A stretch of 64,000 nucleotides of DNA from the NCBI GenBank assembly GCA_031841125.1, contig CM063108.1, positions 7,113,683 to 7,177,682 on the forward strand. Direction: 5' to 3'. This DNA comes from Acanthococcus lagerstroemiae (taxonomy: Eukaryota > Arthropoda > Insecta > Hemiptera > Eriococcidae). The notes under the pieces are model-generated. The model was not told the DNA's origin. It worked only from the letters and a program-made list of their open reading frames with translations, and did not search any database. Both the position numbers and the translations under genes were made by a program. Positions 33,940 through 46,200 of the stretch are shown here, piece after piece (the first letter of the stretch is position 1; every line of letters begins with the position of its first letter).

Positions 33940-34270
33940 TTCTTCAGTAAGTAAACGCACAGGTCATTAATTTTGTTTCTCTGTATTCAAATAACTAAAT
34001 AATAAGAGCAATAATAACAAAATTTTCACAGGGCCTAAATTGAGTACATTGTGCTGAAAACTGGGTACCGTTTTCACGGTTACCTATAAACTAAAAAATA
34101 ATAACAAATTTTCCCTAAAACCTAAAATTGATTAATTTTTGAGTTTGAAATTTAGCACCATATATTCTCATTGTTAAATTAGAAATAATAACAAATTTAT
34201 CTGAAAAACCTAACTGATAGTGACTTGGAGTTAAAAATTTGGCAACATTGTGAGAAATCGCATATCTAAT

Positions 34271-34335
34271 AATAGTTAATAATAATAATAATAATAATAA
34301 TAAGAAGAAGAAGACGAAGAGATGAAGAAGAATAA
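34271..34335 (+). repeat. (AAT)n-(AAG)n microsatellite
   Basis: An AAT trinucleotide run followed by AAG/GAAGA repeats. Simple-sequence DNA. Confidence 0.95.
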
Positions 34336-34767
34336 GAATGAGGAGTTTTTCTTAGAAACAAAAAATTATTTTAATGGCTCAAAGTTTTTACATGAATGTT
34401 AAACATCAAAGCTCGATGGGATAAGACAGGAGCATCGACTTTTTGAATAATATCTTCAATTCGAACCAACCTTCCTTTGTCGCGAACATCTAGAAATTTA
34501 TAAATATGACCCGAATCTTTTTATGTTATTTTTGGTCTTAATACGGTTAACTCTAATCCTATTAGTATCTACAATAAATATTCTTCAATAATCTGAGAAA
34601 CGAATTTGATGTATCCCGGTTTCTTATTATCTAGGGAAAAACGAGCTACAACTCAAGTCATTTAAAAAACCTCTACTTAAAAAAAGGGGGGAAGGAAAAT
34701 GACGTAATCAGTTGATGAAACATTCATATTTCCATTAGTGATTTTTTTTCCTTTTTCAGTGAGACAG

Positions 34768-35008
34768 CTAGTGTTTTAGACAAAAAGATTTTCTGTCCTT
34801 TTGTCAGACAAGCGTTTCATCTTTTTTTTTGTTACGTCATAAGTATTCTTATTGTCAGAGTTCTATCATTTTGTCTTTTTATGGTTTTGTTTCGTCTTAC
34901 ATAAAATCATTTTGTCATTTTGTCTTCCTTTTTGTCATGTCGCTCAGTGTAGTGTACTATCAATGGCAATGTCACTTAGCATAAGCTATTATCAAGTTAT
35001 TATGTCAC
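34768..35008. mobile_element. TTTTGTC-rich hAT-like element, copy 2, truncated
   Basis: Starts TAGTGTTTTAGACAAAAAG, a diverged version of the CAGTGTTGTTAGAC end, and carries the TTTTGTCTTCCTTTTTGTCATG and GTCACTTAGCATA blocks. The right half is lost at 35008, where a reversed LINE 3' tail begins. Confidence 0.75.
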
Positions 35009-35105
35009 TTAACATGATGATGATAAGGTTACCGTATCAGTCTTACGACCGGTTTGATGCAGCTCTCCATTTCTTTCTATCTTTTGTGTAATGCGCTATT
35101 AGTTC
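35009..35105 (-). mobile_element. LINE 3'-end fragment, minus strand
   Basis: On the minus strand the sequence reads RRDELIAHYTKDRKKWRAASNRS and then an ATC-type tail (GATGATGAT at about 35013-35021). It is homologous to the ends at 28591 and 57505. It truncates the hAT-like copy to its left. Confidence 0.75.
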
Positions 35106-35640
35106 ATCTCTCCTTCTTTTCAGGCAATTGCAAATATCCATTTTACCTCCTATTCTGTCAAGTACTTCCTCATTTCTTATCACAGGTACATTTGTAATTC
35201 GAATATGTATTTCACAAGATACAAAAAATCGTGAAGACTAGAAAACGAAAGTTTATTTTGCAAAATGGTTTCCCACCGCGGCGGATCCAAAGGGTATCGC
35301 AACTTCAGCCTCCCTTCGAGTCATCAAGCTTCAACTAGATATTATGGTAGTCAAACGAAAATAAAATTTTCAGGGTGCTTTCAGCATACAAAAGGAAGAA
35401 CTCTTCAGGTCAAAAACTGATGTTCCAAATTAATTTTCTGTTTAAAATTTAAAAAATTCGCGGTTTATATGCACATATGAAGACTCAATTTTTTGTTATT
35501 TCAATGCGGTAATCTCATCGCCCTCTCCGAAAATGTCTGGTACGTTCCCAACTCAATGGCCTAAACTATGAGTGTTTCCCCAAATATTTTTTTCAAATTT
35601 ACTTCTTTCCAAAGTAAAATCCTAGATCCACCCTAGTTGA

Positions 35641-35857
35641 AAGGTCTAGTTGGTCGAGTGGATAGCGCGTTGGTCTCGGAATCCGGAGGTTCCGGGTTCG
35701 AGCCTACGTAGCAACTCGCCAGAAGTCTCAACCTAGGCCGGTTTTTCGGCCGGAAAGGAAGAGGGCTAAGACAGCCCTAACAGTCTCCCCGACGTCTCTG
35801 AAGTAATGTTAGAAAGGACGGATTCCAGAAGTCGAGCAAAATTAGAAAAAGAGAAAA
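35641..35857 (+). mobile_element. tRNA-derived SINE, copy 1
   Basis: The head resembles a tRNA, with an A-box-like TGGTCGAGTGGATAGC near 35651 and a B-box-like GGGTTCGAGCC near 35695. After it come GCAACTCGCCAGAA, the small hairpin GGCCGGTTTTTCGGCC, GAGGGCTAAGACAGCCCTAA, GACGTCTCTGAAGTAATG, GGACGGATTCCAG and an A-rich end. RNA polymerase III would be expected to transcribe an intact copy; none can be shown to be active. Confidence 0.9.
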
Positions 35858-36001
35858 TTATACACCCCTAGTTCCACAGGCATATGCTCCGAGAATACAC
35901 TCAAGTCTTTCTGGCCAATCAGATTTCCTTATGGAGGATTCCCCCTCCCCACAAATGAAAGGCAAGCTTGGAGGAATTGTTTCCAGTCTCTATAGATCCG
36001 A

Positions 36002-36218
36002 AGTCTGGTTGGCCGAGTGGATAGCGCGTTGGTCTCAGAATCCGTAGGTCCCGGGTTCGAGCCCACATAGCAACTCGCCAAGATTTTCGACATAGGCCGG
36101 TTTTTCGGCCAGAAAGGAAGAGGGCTAAGACAGCCCTAACAGCCTCCCAGACGTCTCTGGAGTAATGCTCGAAAGGACGGATTCCAGGACTCGGGTGGAG
36201 AGCAAATTAGAAAAAGAG
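36002..36218 (+). mobile_element. tRNA-derived SINE, copy 2
   Basis: Same layout as the copy at 35641, only ~145 bp away in the same orientation: TTGGCCGAGTGGATAGCGCG (A box region), CCGGGTTCGAGCC (B box), the GGCCGGTTTTTCGGCC hairpin, the AGACAGCCCTAACAGCCTCC block, and the end GAGAGCAAATTAGAAAAAGAG. Confidence 0.92.
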
Positions 36219-37275
36219 TTTCTATGGATCATATGATATTTCACTAGCCGTAGAACAAGTCCTTAAGCTAGTAAAATGTCCATGTACATCTAACAAGATC
36301 TATGGCCTGCCCTATGGCTGCCGTAGATCTGAAAAGAAAAATATATTCAGAATCCGAGACAGAAAAATTAACAAAAACTCGCAGAAATATCCACAAAACA
36401 ATATGGTTAGATGGTTGCGCCACTAAGCAGCTTAAGGGAAAACTAGCCCTCCCCCCACCAGCAATTCCAAATTCAGACTAATTTTATCATTGAATGCTGT
36501 GACAGATTAAATTTCTCTAGCCCTTACCACTAGTACGAGTATTTATTAGTAGCCGAATAACAAAATCTGACAACACGTTCTTCGAAATATTTTGCAATAC
36601 CGCATACAAAAGCGAGAACACACGCATTTACATTTTCTTCGCGGTATAACAAATGCCAATATCAATTTTCTCTTATTTTTCTGACACATAACAAGGGCCG
36701 AGTGGCTCTGTTCAGTGTATTTCGCATCCATACAAGCGCGACCCTACATTTGGACGCTGCACTTAGTCTCGCCATTTGTCATTACACACCGAGTTGATCG
36801 TTCTCACGCCATTCTTTCTTTTTATTTTGGAGAGTACGTATGAGAAATAATCTTCTTCGTGTTCCAAGTGCATCAAGCCGAGGTTTTCCATTCTTTAGAA
36901 CCTGTACGGCCAGTGAAACACAACTCTGGAATAGCGTTCAGGTTGTATCGGAAGCCCAAGTACCTAGTTTTTTGAAATTGCGTGTTCGGAGGCGGAAGGG
37001 GTAACGGAAATTTGACAATACTGAATCGTTGGCCAAGGTTTAAAAACTCCATCTTTGTCGATTCAAAAGAACAGGGATGTATTCAGAGAGAGGCTCACCA
37101 CGGCCCGGGGCCTGAGGCCCATATCAAGAGAGAGCCTCAATATAAACAAGTAACCTCCTTACTCGAGGAAGGTCGGCAAGAAAGCACGCATCTTGACACT
37201 CAACAAAAAATAATGAGAAGAAAAAAAATCTATGGAAAAATTAATAATAATTATCGGCCTGATCCTGCCCTAATG

Positions 37276-37658
37276 GAGTGTTGTTAGACGAAACGATTTT
37301 TCGTCATTTTGTCAGAGGAGTATTTCATCTTATTTTGATACTTCTTTCACGAGTTTTGTCATCTTGAGGATTTTTCCACCGTTTTGTAATGTCTGGACAA
37401 TATTATTTCGTCATTTTGTCTTCCTTTTTGTCATGCCACTTAGCATAGTCTATTGCCAATGTTACTGTCGCTTAGCATAACCTGTCATCAAATCGTTGAG
37501 AAAATGTCATAACTTGACGTTTTTTTTGTCAGTTTATTTTGTCATTGCTTGGTATGTCATATTGACAAAACGGTTTAAGATTTTGTTATATGACAAAATT
37601 TTGGAAATTCAGTTGTTACCTCGTCACTTGTCATTTTGTTTTATGTCTCACAACACTG
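37276..37658. mobile_element. TTTTGTC-rich hAT-like element, copy 3
   Basis: Ends GAGTGTTGTTAGAC (first base diverged from C) and complement GTCTCACAACACTG. The flanks CCCTAATG and CCCTTAGG agree at six of eight positions, consistent with a hAT 8-bp duplication. The interior shares the TTTTGTCTTCCTTTTTGTCATG and CTTAGCATA blocks with the other copies. Non-coding. Confidence 0.82.
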
Positions 37659-38667
37659 CCCTTAGGTGAAAAAATAAATGTATGACTAAGATGTTTGGAA
37701 GAAAAAATTATAAATATTTCAATAGAAATTCCAATCAACAACGCGAACGTACGCTGCCATCAATTCAGTGGAACAATGGTTGGAAGAAACGACGACAATA
37801 ATGAATGAAAAAAAAAAAAAGTTATTGGAAGGGGCTCGTTGCCGACCCTAAAAATAGCAAAAAAATAAAATAAAAATACAACGCCCCTAAAAACAAGTAA
37901 CCTTCATACTCGAGGAGACTTCAAACTGCGAAGCTGCAGACTGCAGTCGCGCCGCTCTGTCACTCTATCAACAACACAGTAATAAAGATCAAGATCAATG
38001 AGCACTACTGAAGAAGAAAAACCCCGCAAAAAGCGGTTGCAATATAGGTTCGACTACAAGTAGCCGACCCTAAAAACAAATATTTCATTTTTGGAGAATA
38101 CAGTCCAATTACAGCAGGAACTCTAACTGAAATATAAACTGTTCATCAATCTTGTTTAGTAATACCCAATGGGAACACTTCCCATTTTCTTGACGAATTA
38201 CCAGACAATATTTTGGGAACCCCGATGTATGCCCTGGGCACAGGACTTGAAATTCTGAATCAGATTCTAGGTTCGACAAATGTGACCTGGAATCATGCAA
38301 TGTACCTCTTGTGCGAAAACAGGTTTTTGAGATACACGAGTGTACAGATGGGATGGTGGTAGTGGTGCGCCCAGATGTACATAGCGTGTACATCTGTGGT
38401 GGTGCGTTTACGCATTGCTATGAAAACCATGTGTCGAACTCTTGTGTTCTCTGTCATTCTCGTAGGCCCGTTTCACACAACGCCATGTAAACTGATGTTT
38501 TCAAACTTTTGACGTAATTTTTAAATGCAATTTGTGGAGAAAATAATGAAGATAGGAAGCTGGGATTTGTTTCGCTCTAAGGAGCGTGATTTTTTCCTAT
38601 AAGAATTGTTAAGAAAGTGAAAAATGATTTTTGACACCAGGGGCACATTTCATGATTCCAAGTCACA

Positions 38668-38735
38668 TATAGTTGAACAAGCAAATCCATTCTATTTAGG
38701 AAGGGGAAAAAACTCACATCGAGAACAGTTAACTA
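38668..38735 (+). repeat. ~60 bp block shared with 49556-49622
   Basis: CAAGCAAATCC(A/G)TTCT(A/G)TTTAG and AACTCACATCGAGAACAGTT occur in the same order and orientation here and at 49556-49622. Of unknown nature: a transposon fragment or part of an older duplication around the xylosyltransferase locus. Confidence 0.7.
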
Positions 38736-38756
38736 TATACCTACCTCGTGACAAAG

Positions 38757-39374
38757 ATAATTCTTTATTTTATTTTATTTATTGACCGTGACCCAGTTGG
38801 GTCCGCGATATTGACACTCCCGTTTATTGGTAAGTGGCCGGTGCCTCCATCGTCAGCCCCCCTTCGGTCATCCATTGTTGGGCATAGGCCTCTGTCAAGT
38901 CCCTCCACCTTGTTCTATCCTTTGCCATATTAGACCACTTTGGTCCGAGATGTTGACGCAGTTCGTCCTCCCACCTTATAACCGGTCTCCCTTTGCCTCG
39001 CTTGCCTTCTTGTAGGACCCAGGTAGTTAAGACTTTATTTCACTTATGACTTAGTTCGCGGATAATATGACCTGCATACTTGAACTTCAGCTTTTTGAGG
39101 ACAACTCCGATATTTTTGGCTTTGGGTTTCCCATAATATCTTGAACTTTAGTGTGGTCTTTTAATCTGATTTGGAGGATACTTCTCAACATTGAATTGTG
39201 CGTGGACCGGATTTTGTGCATTTGTCTTTTAGTGATGGCCCAGGTCTGGGCTCCGTAGGATAATACTGGAAGGACTGTGCTTTCCAATACTCTGATTTTA
39301 GTATATAACTTCATGTTGGCAGCCCTCCGATATGTGTGGGTGATCATGTATGATTTACTGTAAGTGTGTAGCAA
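38757..39374 (-). mobile_element. LINE 3' end (reverse transcriptase C-terminal region), minus strand
   Basis: On the minus strand 39374-39087 reads LYTKIRVLESTVLPVLSYGAQ, then a TWAITKRQMHKIRSTHN block and LRSILQIRLKDH, the usual C-terminal region of LINE reverse transcriptases. After frameshifts it continues FKYAGHIIRELSHK, then GKGRPVIRWEDELRQHLGP and DLTEAYAQQWMTEGG, to a stop near 38839 and an (AAATA)n tail near 38757-38775. 5'-truncated and dead. Similar in kind to the 6.2 kb LINE but a different family. Confidence 0.85.
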
Positions 39375-39633
39375 ACTTCAACTATCATGAAGTCGATTAG
39401 AAATTCACTTTCAAAGAAAATTTATCCTAAATTCGACTGCATCATCACCAAAGAATTAAATCATAATCAGTTCTACTGGCAGAATAATTTTTACTCGGAT
39501 TTTTACCCTGCTGAAGATAGCAGTGTTTCTATTTGAAAGTACACACGATCACTCACTCGTTTTCACCCGCTAACCCCCGCGTAGGTAATTTTGCAACGCA
39601 CTCTAGTGCAGGTTTAAATCCCAATACCACGCC

Positions 39634-39713
39634 GCGGCCATCTCTGTCGAAAATCATTGCATCTAATTCTCCCCACAATTGCATCACTGCAAATTGGCCC
39701 AAGCAGTCTTGAA
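39634..39713 (+). promoter_or_regulatory. Conserved ~80 bp upstream block, xylosyltransferase copy 1
   Basis: CATCTCTGTCGAAAATCATT, GCATCTAATTCT, CCCACAATTGCATCACTGC and AAATTGGCCCAAGCA are nearly identical to 58436-58517. Both copies lie about 650-720 bp upstream of the first coding exon of a xylosyltransferase paralogue, in the same orientation. This suggests a shared regulatory or 5' UTR element retained after tandem duplication. A dispersed repeat is the alternative. Confidence 0.5.
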
Positions 39714-40299
39714 ATAACTATTCTCAAAGGAGAAGCTGCAATCAATATTTACACATATTATTTATGACTTTTGTAGCGCGAGAGTAAGTCTTCTGTTACT
39801 GAATAAAAATATGTGCAAATTAAAAAGTAGCGTTTACAATTTTTAGTAAGAATGAAAAACTCACACAGCATAGGATCTCGCCAATTTTCAAATATTCTCC
39901 AAGTTCTACGAAGAACAGGGGAACACGTGCCGCGAAATTTGGAAATTGACGAATTCATTAAAATTTTAACCTTACTGAGAAGCCGTGCCAATGGAGATGC
40001 TAGATTTCCATCAATGACGTCAAACTCATTAGAACTGTTTGTTAATGACGACTCAAAAATGTTGCTAACCCTTGATACAAAGTAAAGTTAGTAACATTCA
40101 TCTATAAATTAGACAAAAATAAGTTAGAAAGTTTCTTATCGGCACGGATTTGAAATAAAAACCGCATAACTCCTGAAATTCTGGCAGGAGCAGATAAGGA
40201 ATACGCGCATCAAAACGGCTGAACTAACACTGCAGGCTCACTCTTGTGCGTGCAACTACAATATACTGGTTACACAGTATTTTTACTTGTAACATAGTC

Positions 40300-43200
40300 A
40301 TGAAACATTATTTGCACTTGGTAACTGGAAACAGAATGAAGAGAATCACCCTGATATTACTCTGGTTCTTAACAGGAGTGTTCGTTGTCTTTATGTACTA
40401 CAATCTATTGGCTCCTAGTCAAGTTCAACCTCCTGGAAGTGATCCGAACATCACGTAAGTGTATTAATGTGAACGCTCTATTCTCTGCATCTCTTTGAAT
40501 TATGTGCAAAGACAAAATCTTAACCAGCTTCAAGTTTTCGCGATTATTTAAGCATCGTAACTATTTACACAGGGATTCTGAGGAAGTTGTTTTGGTGTCT
40601 GTTGTCTGCGGCAGCGGTCCTAATTTCAAAGAATTTCTGACACTGGTCAAGTCAGCCATTCTTTTTCAAACCTCTAGCAGAATTCGGTTCATAGTAGTGA
40701 GTGATTTCAGCATGCACTCGAAACTGGATGAAAAAGTGAGCCTCTCAGTATAATGTATCGAACCTTCTTCCCCTCCCACTAACGGCAAAAAAACACAAAA
40801 AAGCAATTGCAGAACAATGAACTCTGGTCAGATGTTTAGATGTACGCTTTACTATTGGTGGGTTACGTAGATCGTGTTGATTTATTTTCAGTTGCAAGAT
40901 ATGAAACGCTTTGCTGACAACTCCTTCACATATCAGCTGTTAAATACATCGTCGTTCCCCGAGACAAACTCAAAAGAATTCAAAAAATTCGAGGAAGAAA
41001 GACCATGCGCTTCTCAACGACTATTCTTTCCTGTAAGTAATCTTGTACTAATTTGATGACCCTTCTGTTTTGTTAGGTTTCTTTTTAGGTTTATTGTTGT
41101 TCGTTTCGAAATTTTGAAATTTTCTAGGATAAGGATGATGTTGATAAGTGATCTGAATTCGGATTCAATTTTTTTATGACCGCGACTGTGGTAGTAGCAT
41201 AGAAGGCAAGGTTTTTGGTACGGTGGCTTTACCCAGATGCGCAAAATCTCGCCAGTTGCCCGGGTAACTAAGAGGGAACCAAGGGTAACTGATGGGTTTC
41301 CGGTAATCTGAGGGTAACTGAGGGTTGCAAATGGGTAACTTTTCCGCGGGTAACGAGAGGGTAACTGATTGCGCATCGGGACAATGATAACAGGAAGCTT
41401 ACATACAGGAAGACAGACAGAAACAGAAGGAAAATGCGGAACACCGACATGCCAATATCACTTTTAAAGCCCCCCTCCCATTTCATTTTATTAGACTAAA
41501 CAGTAAAAGCTACAGATAGCTCAGTTTTTATAGTTCATGGTTTTTTCGGGTTCTAAAAAGGTACGCGAGAGACGAGAGTGGTTTCTAGTGTATACATTGC
41601 GTAGGAATAATGATGACGAAATCCAATTCAAAAAAATAATATTTGTATTCAAAATAGAGGAGTAATCCTGGCCCTTGGCTTCTAGATACTGCATTCAGTT
41701 CAACCAGTTTTCAAAAAAAAAAAAAAAAAAAAAAAAAAAAGATGGAGAAAACATCTCCTCTTAAGAATTGAGACACACAGTTGAATCACTACAGTTTGCA
41801 GATCCCACGAAAATAAAAAATATTACTAAGAAACTGCTTAATATAACTTAAAAAAGACTTAGAACAATTCAAATTCAGCAGTTTAGAGGTTTTTTTTTGT
41901 AGTATTTTCAACAAGAGCTCAGTAGTACTTTTTTACGTGGGTGCGGGTTTTTAATGATTTATGCGAGAGAGTATTTAGTCCGCACTGGAGTGAGAGCATA
42001 CTAAATCAAAGAAATAAGAGAGTAGAACAAGGGTGTGTATTGATTGACTGAATAGCAAAAGTAGATCTGACCGAGAGTGCTGAACCATAAACTGTAACTC
42101 AACTATAACGAAATGAATTAACTGAATGTCTTGCCTGGGTCGATCGAGGGAGACAAAGAAGAGTGAGCTGTGAGAATACTACTACTACTACTACTACTAC
42201 TGTTATATTCACTGTTACCAGCTGTCTCTTTCTATTATTCCACGGTCTACCCTTAATATTTTTATCATAACTTTGTACATATTTCATCTGTTATAGGTTT
42301 TTGCTCTTTTCCCCTTGTTATTGTTGTTTATGTTCATGTCGCTTATTACCTTGCCTTGATTTGTATAGTTGCTCAAAATTGTTTTTTTAGGTCATTATTT
42401 CCTGTTGTCGTACAGTTACCACTCGTTTATTAAATGCGCATGTACACTCAAGAGTAGTAGTAGTCCTCGGTGATCCCCACTCGGGTCATCTGGCCATCGG
42501 GGGATCACAATGCCGTGTATCATTGTCATTGATTATTTTTGCCAATATATTATTATTATTATTATTATTACTACTACTACTACTACTAATAATAATAATA
42601 ATAAGAAGAAGAAGAAGAAAAACGAGGTTTAGAAAACATAGGAAGTACAGGTATGCAGGAGACAAAAGACGTTCGCACTACACAAAACGCAGTCAGACAG
42701 GACGATTTATGCAATAATTTACATTTGAGAGGAAAGGATCGCGGCACAGGAATGCCAGAGACCGAGAGCGCTGAATCATAAACTGTAACTCAACTGTAAC
42801 GAACTGCATTAACCGAATGTCTTGCCTGGGCTGATCGAGGGAGAACAAGGAGAGTGAGCCGAGAATAATAATAATAATAAGAAGAAGAAGAAGAAGCACG
42901 TGGTTTAGAAAAAACAGGAAGTGTACAGGGCTGCACCCCAGTTGCGTCCCGTACGGGAGAGTAAAAAAAAAGGATATATCGCAATTGCGTCCCAATAAAA
43001 AAAGGTACATGTCTCAATTGCGTCCGCAGGGCATCCAGAAATAATCAGTCGATGTTAGACTTAAAATGACTTCTGTAATCATTCTTCATGTTAGTAAGTG
43101 TATGTAGATTATAATGCGAATGACGATGACACCCGAGGGCAATCCCAAAAGTAAGTCCTGTTTTGCTGTAAAATTATTAAGAATGAACAAAAATTCAATA

Positions 43201-46200
43201 CAAAACCAAATTTATTTAGGATTTGAGTTACACTATTTCTCTATAATAATCACTATCAACCTTCAAATACTTCTGATACCGATCTTTCAGCTTCGAAATG
43301 CCCATTTGGCAAAATTCAGGGAGTTGGTTTTTGAAGAAGTTTGTGACTTCCTTTTGGAGCGCGTCATTGCAGTTGAATTTTTTCCCGCCCAAATGACGTT
43401 TTAAGGAATGGAAACAGATGAAAATCACTCGGAGCAAGATGCGGTGATATTTTTAACCACACCTGTAATACTTTGCAGCCAGTCCTAAGTCTGCTTAATT
43501 GGGATGGAAAATATATGGGACGCAATTCAGACATGTCTGAGACGCAATTAAGATGTGCCCTTTTTCCTAGTATGGGACGCAACTGAGACAAAAATTGTTG
43601 GTCGGGGCGCAACTGGGATTCACCGGTGTACAGGTATGCAGGAAACAAAAGAAGTTTATTAAACGCTCCCACTGCGCTACGGAGAAAGCAATCAGACAGG
43701 ACGATTATGCAATAATTTACATTTGAGAGGAGAGGATCGCGGCACAGGAATGCCAGACATAATATTGCCCAACTTCGCTCCCATTATAGTTGTACATCTG
43801 TTCACTTTACAACTAATACACACAAACCAACTAATCAAATCTTTTATATCTGTTCACTTTGCCTCTCTGACCTACCTATACCACGATCAACTGTTTCAAG
43901 TTTAGAATGAGTAATCGGAACATTCATGTTTCTAGAATGTACTAAAGGATGAAAATTATGTGTTATACCTGGATACTGATACGATATTCCTAAATGAACT
44001 ATCCACGATGTGGCAAAACGTTCATTGCATGAATGTCAATCATGTGGCTGGGTTGGTGATGGAGTTCGAGGATCCCAAAAGTGGTTTTTATGCGAAATTG
44101 GCGAGAAAAAACAAATATCCAATATTTAAAAAGCAAGGTAAGCACACACGATCAATGAAGAACTATTGTAGGCTATCTACGTCACCTTGTAATCATCTAA
44201 ACACTGAGGGGAAACTGTGACAAAAATAGAAATTCTAGTGAGTCTGTCATGTTCAAACAATGCATGAATTCTTTCTGTGAATACATTGAGAAAAAACTGG
44301 GACAATAATTACAAGAAATTCTAGAGCGTCTTTGACCAACAAATTTTATAGTGGTAAAAAATTACTGCAATTCTATCAAATGTTAATAAAATCATACCTA
44401 GTAATTTTTTACCAGCATTTTGCAAAATTTATTACAATTTGTAGTTAAGAAGGGATAACTTCCGGAACGTCAGAGAGACTTATTAGGACTTCTGGTAATT
44501 TGTGTCACAATTTTCCATTATTGCGGAAGAACAAAAAGCAATGAACGCAAATTTTTACCTATTAAAATTCTAGACGCAGCAAAATTTTAAACGCCAAGAG
44601 ATAACGGTTGTAAAGGAGAAATTCGCAATAGAAATAATAATAATTTATTTATTTGAAAAATATTAATGCGCTCTCTGACAGCCTTGGGGATAATGTAGAA
44701 AAATATTTTAAAAAGAAGGGTAAAGGATACATACAGCGATGAGAAGGGTTGAGACGCAGTATTTGTAAGTGTGACAGATCAAACTTGATATACTACTGAT
44801 TTAAGTACATGTACATCGTTAATCCTTCATCCATAGGTAACTTGTTAACTTAGGACTCAATTCGGGTGTGATGTTCATGGCTTTAAATAAAATGCGAGAA
44901 TTTAGATGGGTCGACCGCATAGCTCAAATTATTTCTCAATATGGTTCGAAATTTATTTTTCACGATCAAGATGTCATCAACATATTTTTCCATACTTATC
45001 CAGGTAAGCTTTAATTATATCCACATTTCTTCCTTCGCAGTCGTTCGCGAGTAAATAATTTCACAAGATTCAATTTTACTGACTGGCTTCTGCATTGGCC
45101 TGTTTGATACAATAATTACTAAAAGGGGGAGAGGCCCATATTTACCACGTCGTGTTGCGTTTTTCCTGAAGATGCTGAAATTTGTATCATCAGGAGTTTC
45201 TTACTCTACAGTCTCAAGCAACTTCCATATCAACATAATATGTGAATAATGAAACTCCTCAATTTACTCACTCATACCTACAGAGTACAGATAAGGCTAT
45301 TTCGAGGTGAAAATTCTGCTTCTTCAGTTGCTGGAAAAGTTAATAATTAATTTTCGCAATTTTACACATGATTGCCTACTGTTACTTTTGAAGGGATTTT
45401 AATATGGTTAGTATATAGAAGTTCAATATAGCTAAGATAGATGCGCTTAATAAGGCTTACTGTTTGTTTTTGACCAGTTTATGCATCTAAATATTTTTTT
45501 TTTTTTAATGTTAATGTAACTTATCACCTTACACTTGCATAACTTTTGGCCTCAGAATGGCCGCGAAACACTCCTCTGAATTTTTGAAATTTTTCAGTCC
45601 AAATCAGAATCAGTTTACCGTAATAGGGCCCTGCCTGAATCCTAATAAGGTCCGATTCGAGTTTAAATAAGGCCCGAGTTGAAAAAATCTGGAATTTGGT
45701 CAAAAGACCCTGTTAAGAATTGATTTGATCAAACAGCGTATGAAAACAGAATTCAATGAATATCTTTAAATGTCACTTCGTTTCTATAAATTCATGCTTT
45801 TCACTCTTCACCGACGCGAGGAGAAGCATTTGTATAATCCTTGAACAATTCCAAACCTGTGTTCAATATTTTAAGCATTTGTATAATCCTTGAACCATTC
45901 CAAACCTGTGTTCAATATTTTGGAAGACCATTCGCTTCTCTTTACCGTCAGTAGACATCGTTAATGACTGAAATATGTACATATGTATCAGCCTTATTAA
46001 GGTACATTGCACATTTTTTCATTTTTCGCCGATTACTCACCACTGCCAACAATTTGTACAACAATAAATGAACATTAGATTTCCAGTAAAATTATATAGG
46101 TATATGTTTACCTTAAGTCAATTCGTATATTGTTAAAACTGAAAAATATGTTTTCTCAAAATTTTGCGCCATATAAAATTTTTGGAGTCCTTTTCCCTCT

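Larger units (their letters stand above)
42897..43770 (+). repeat. Trinucleotide-tailed dispersed repeat, copy split by a transposon
   Basis: Starts CACGTGGTTTAGAAAAAACA, GGAAGTGTACAGG. It is interrupted at 42930-43625 and resumes with GTATGCAGGAAACAAAAG and GACAGGACGATTATGCAAT up to about 43770. The uninterrupted copy at 42640 serves as the empty-site reference. Confidence 0.75.
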
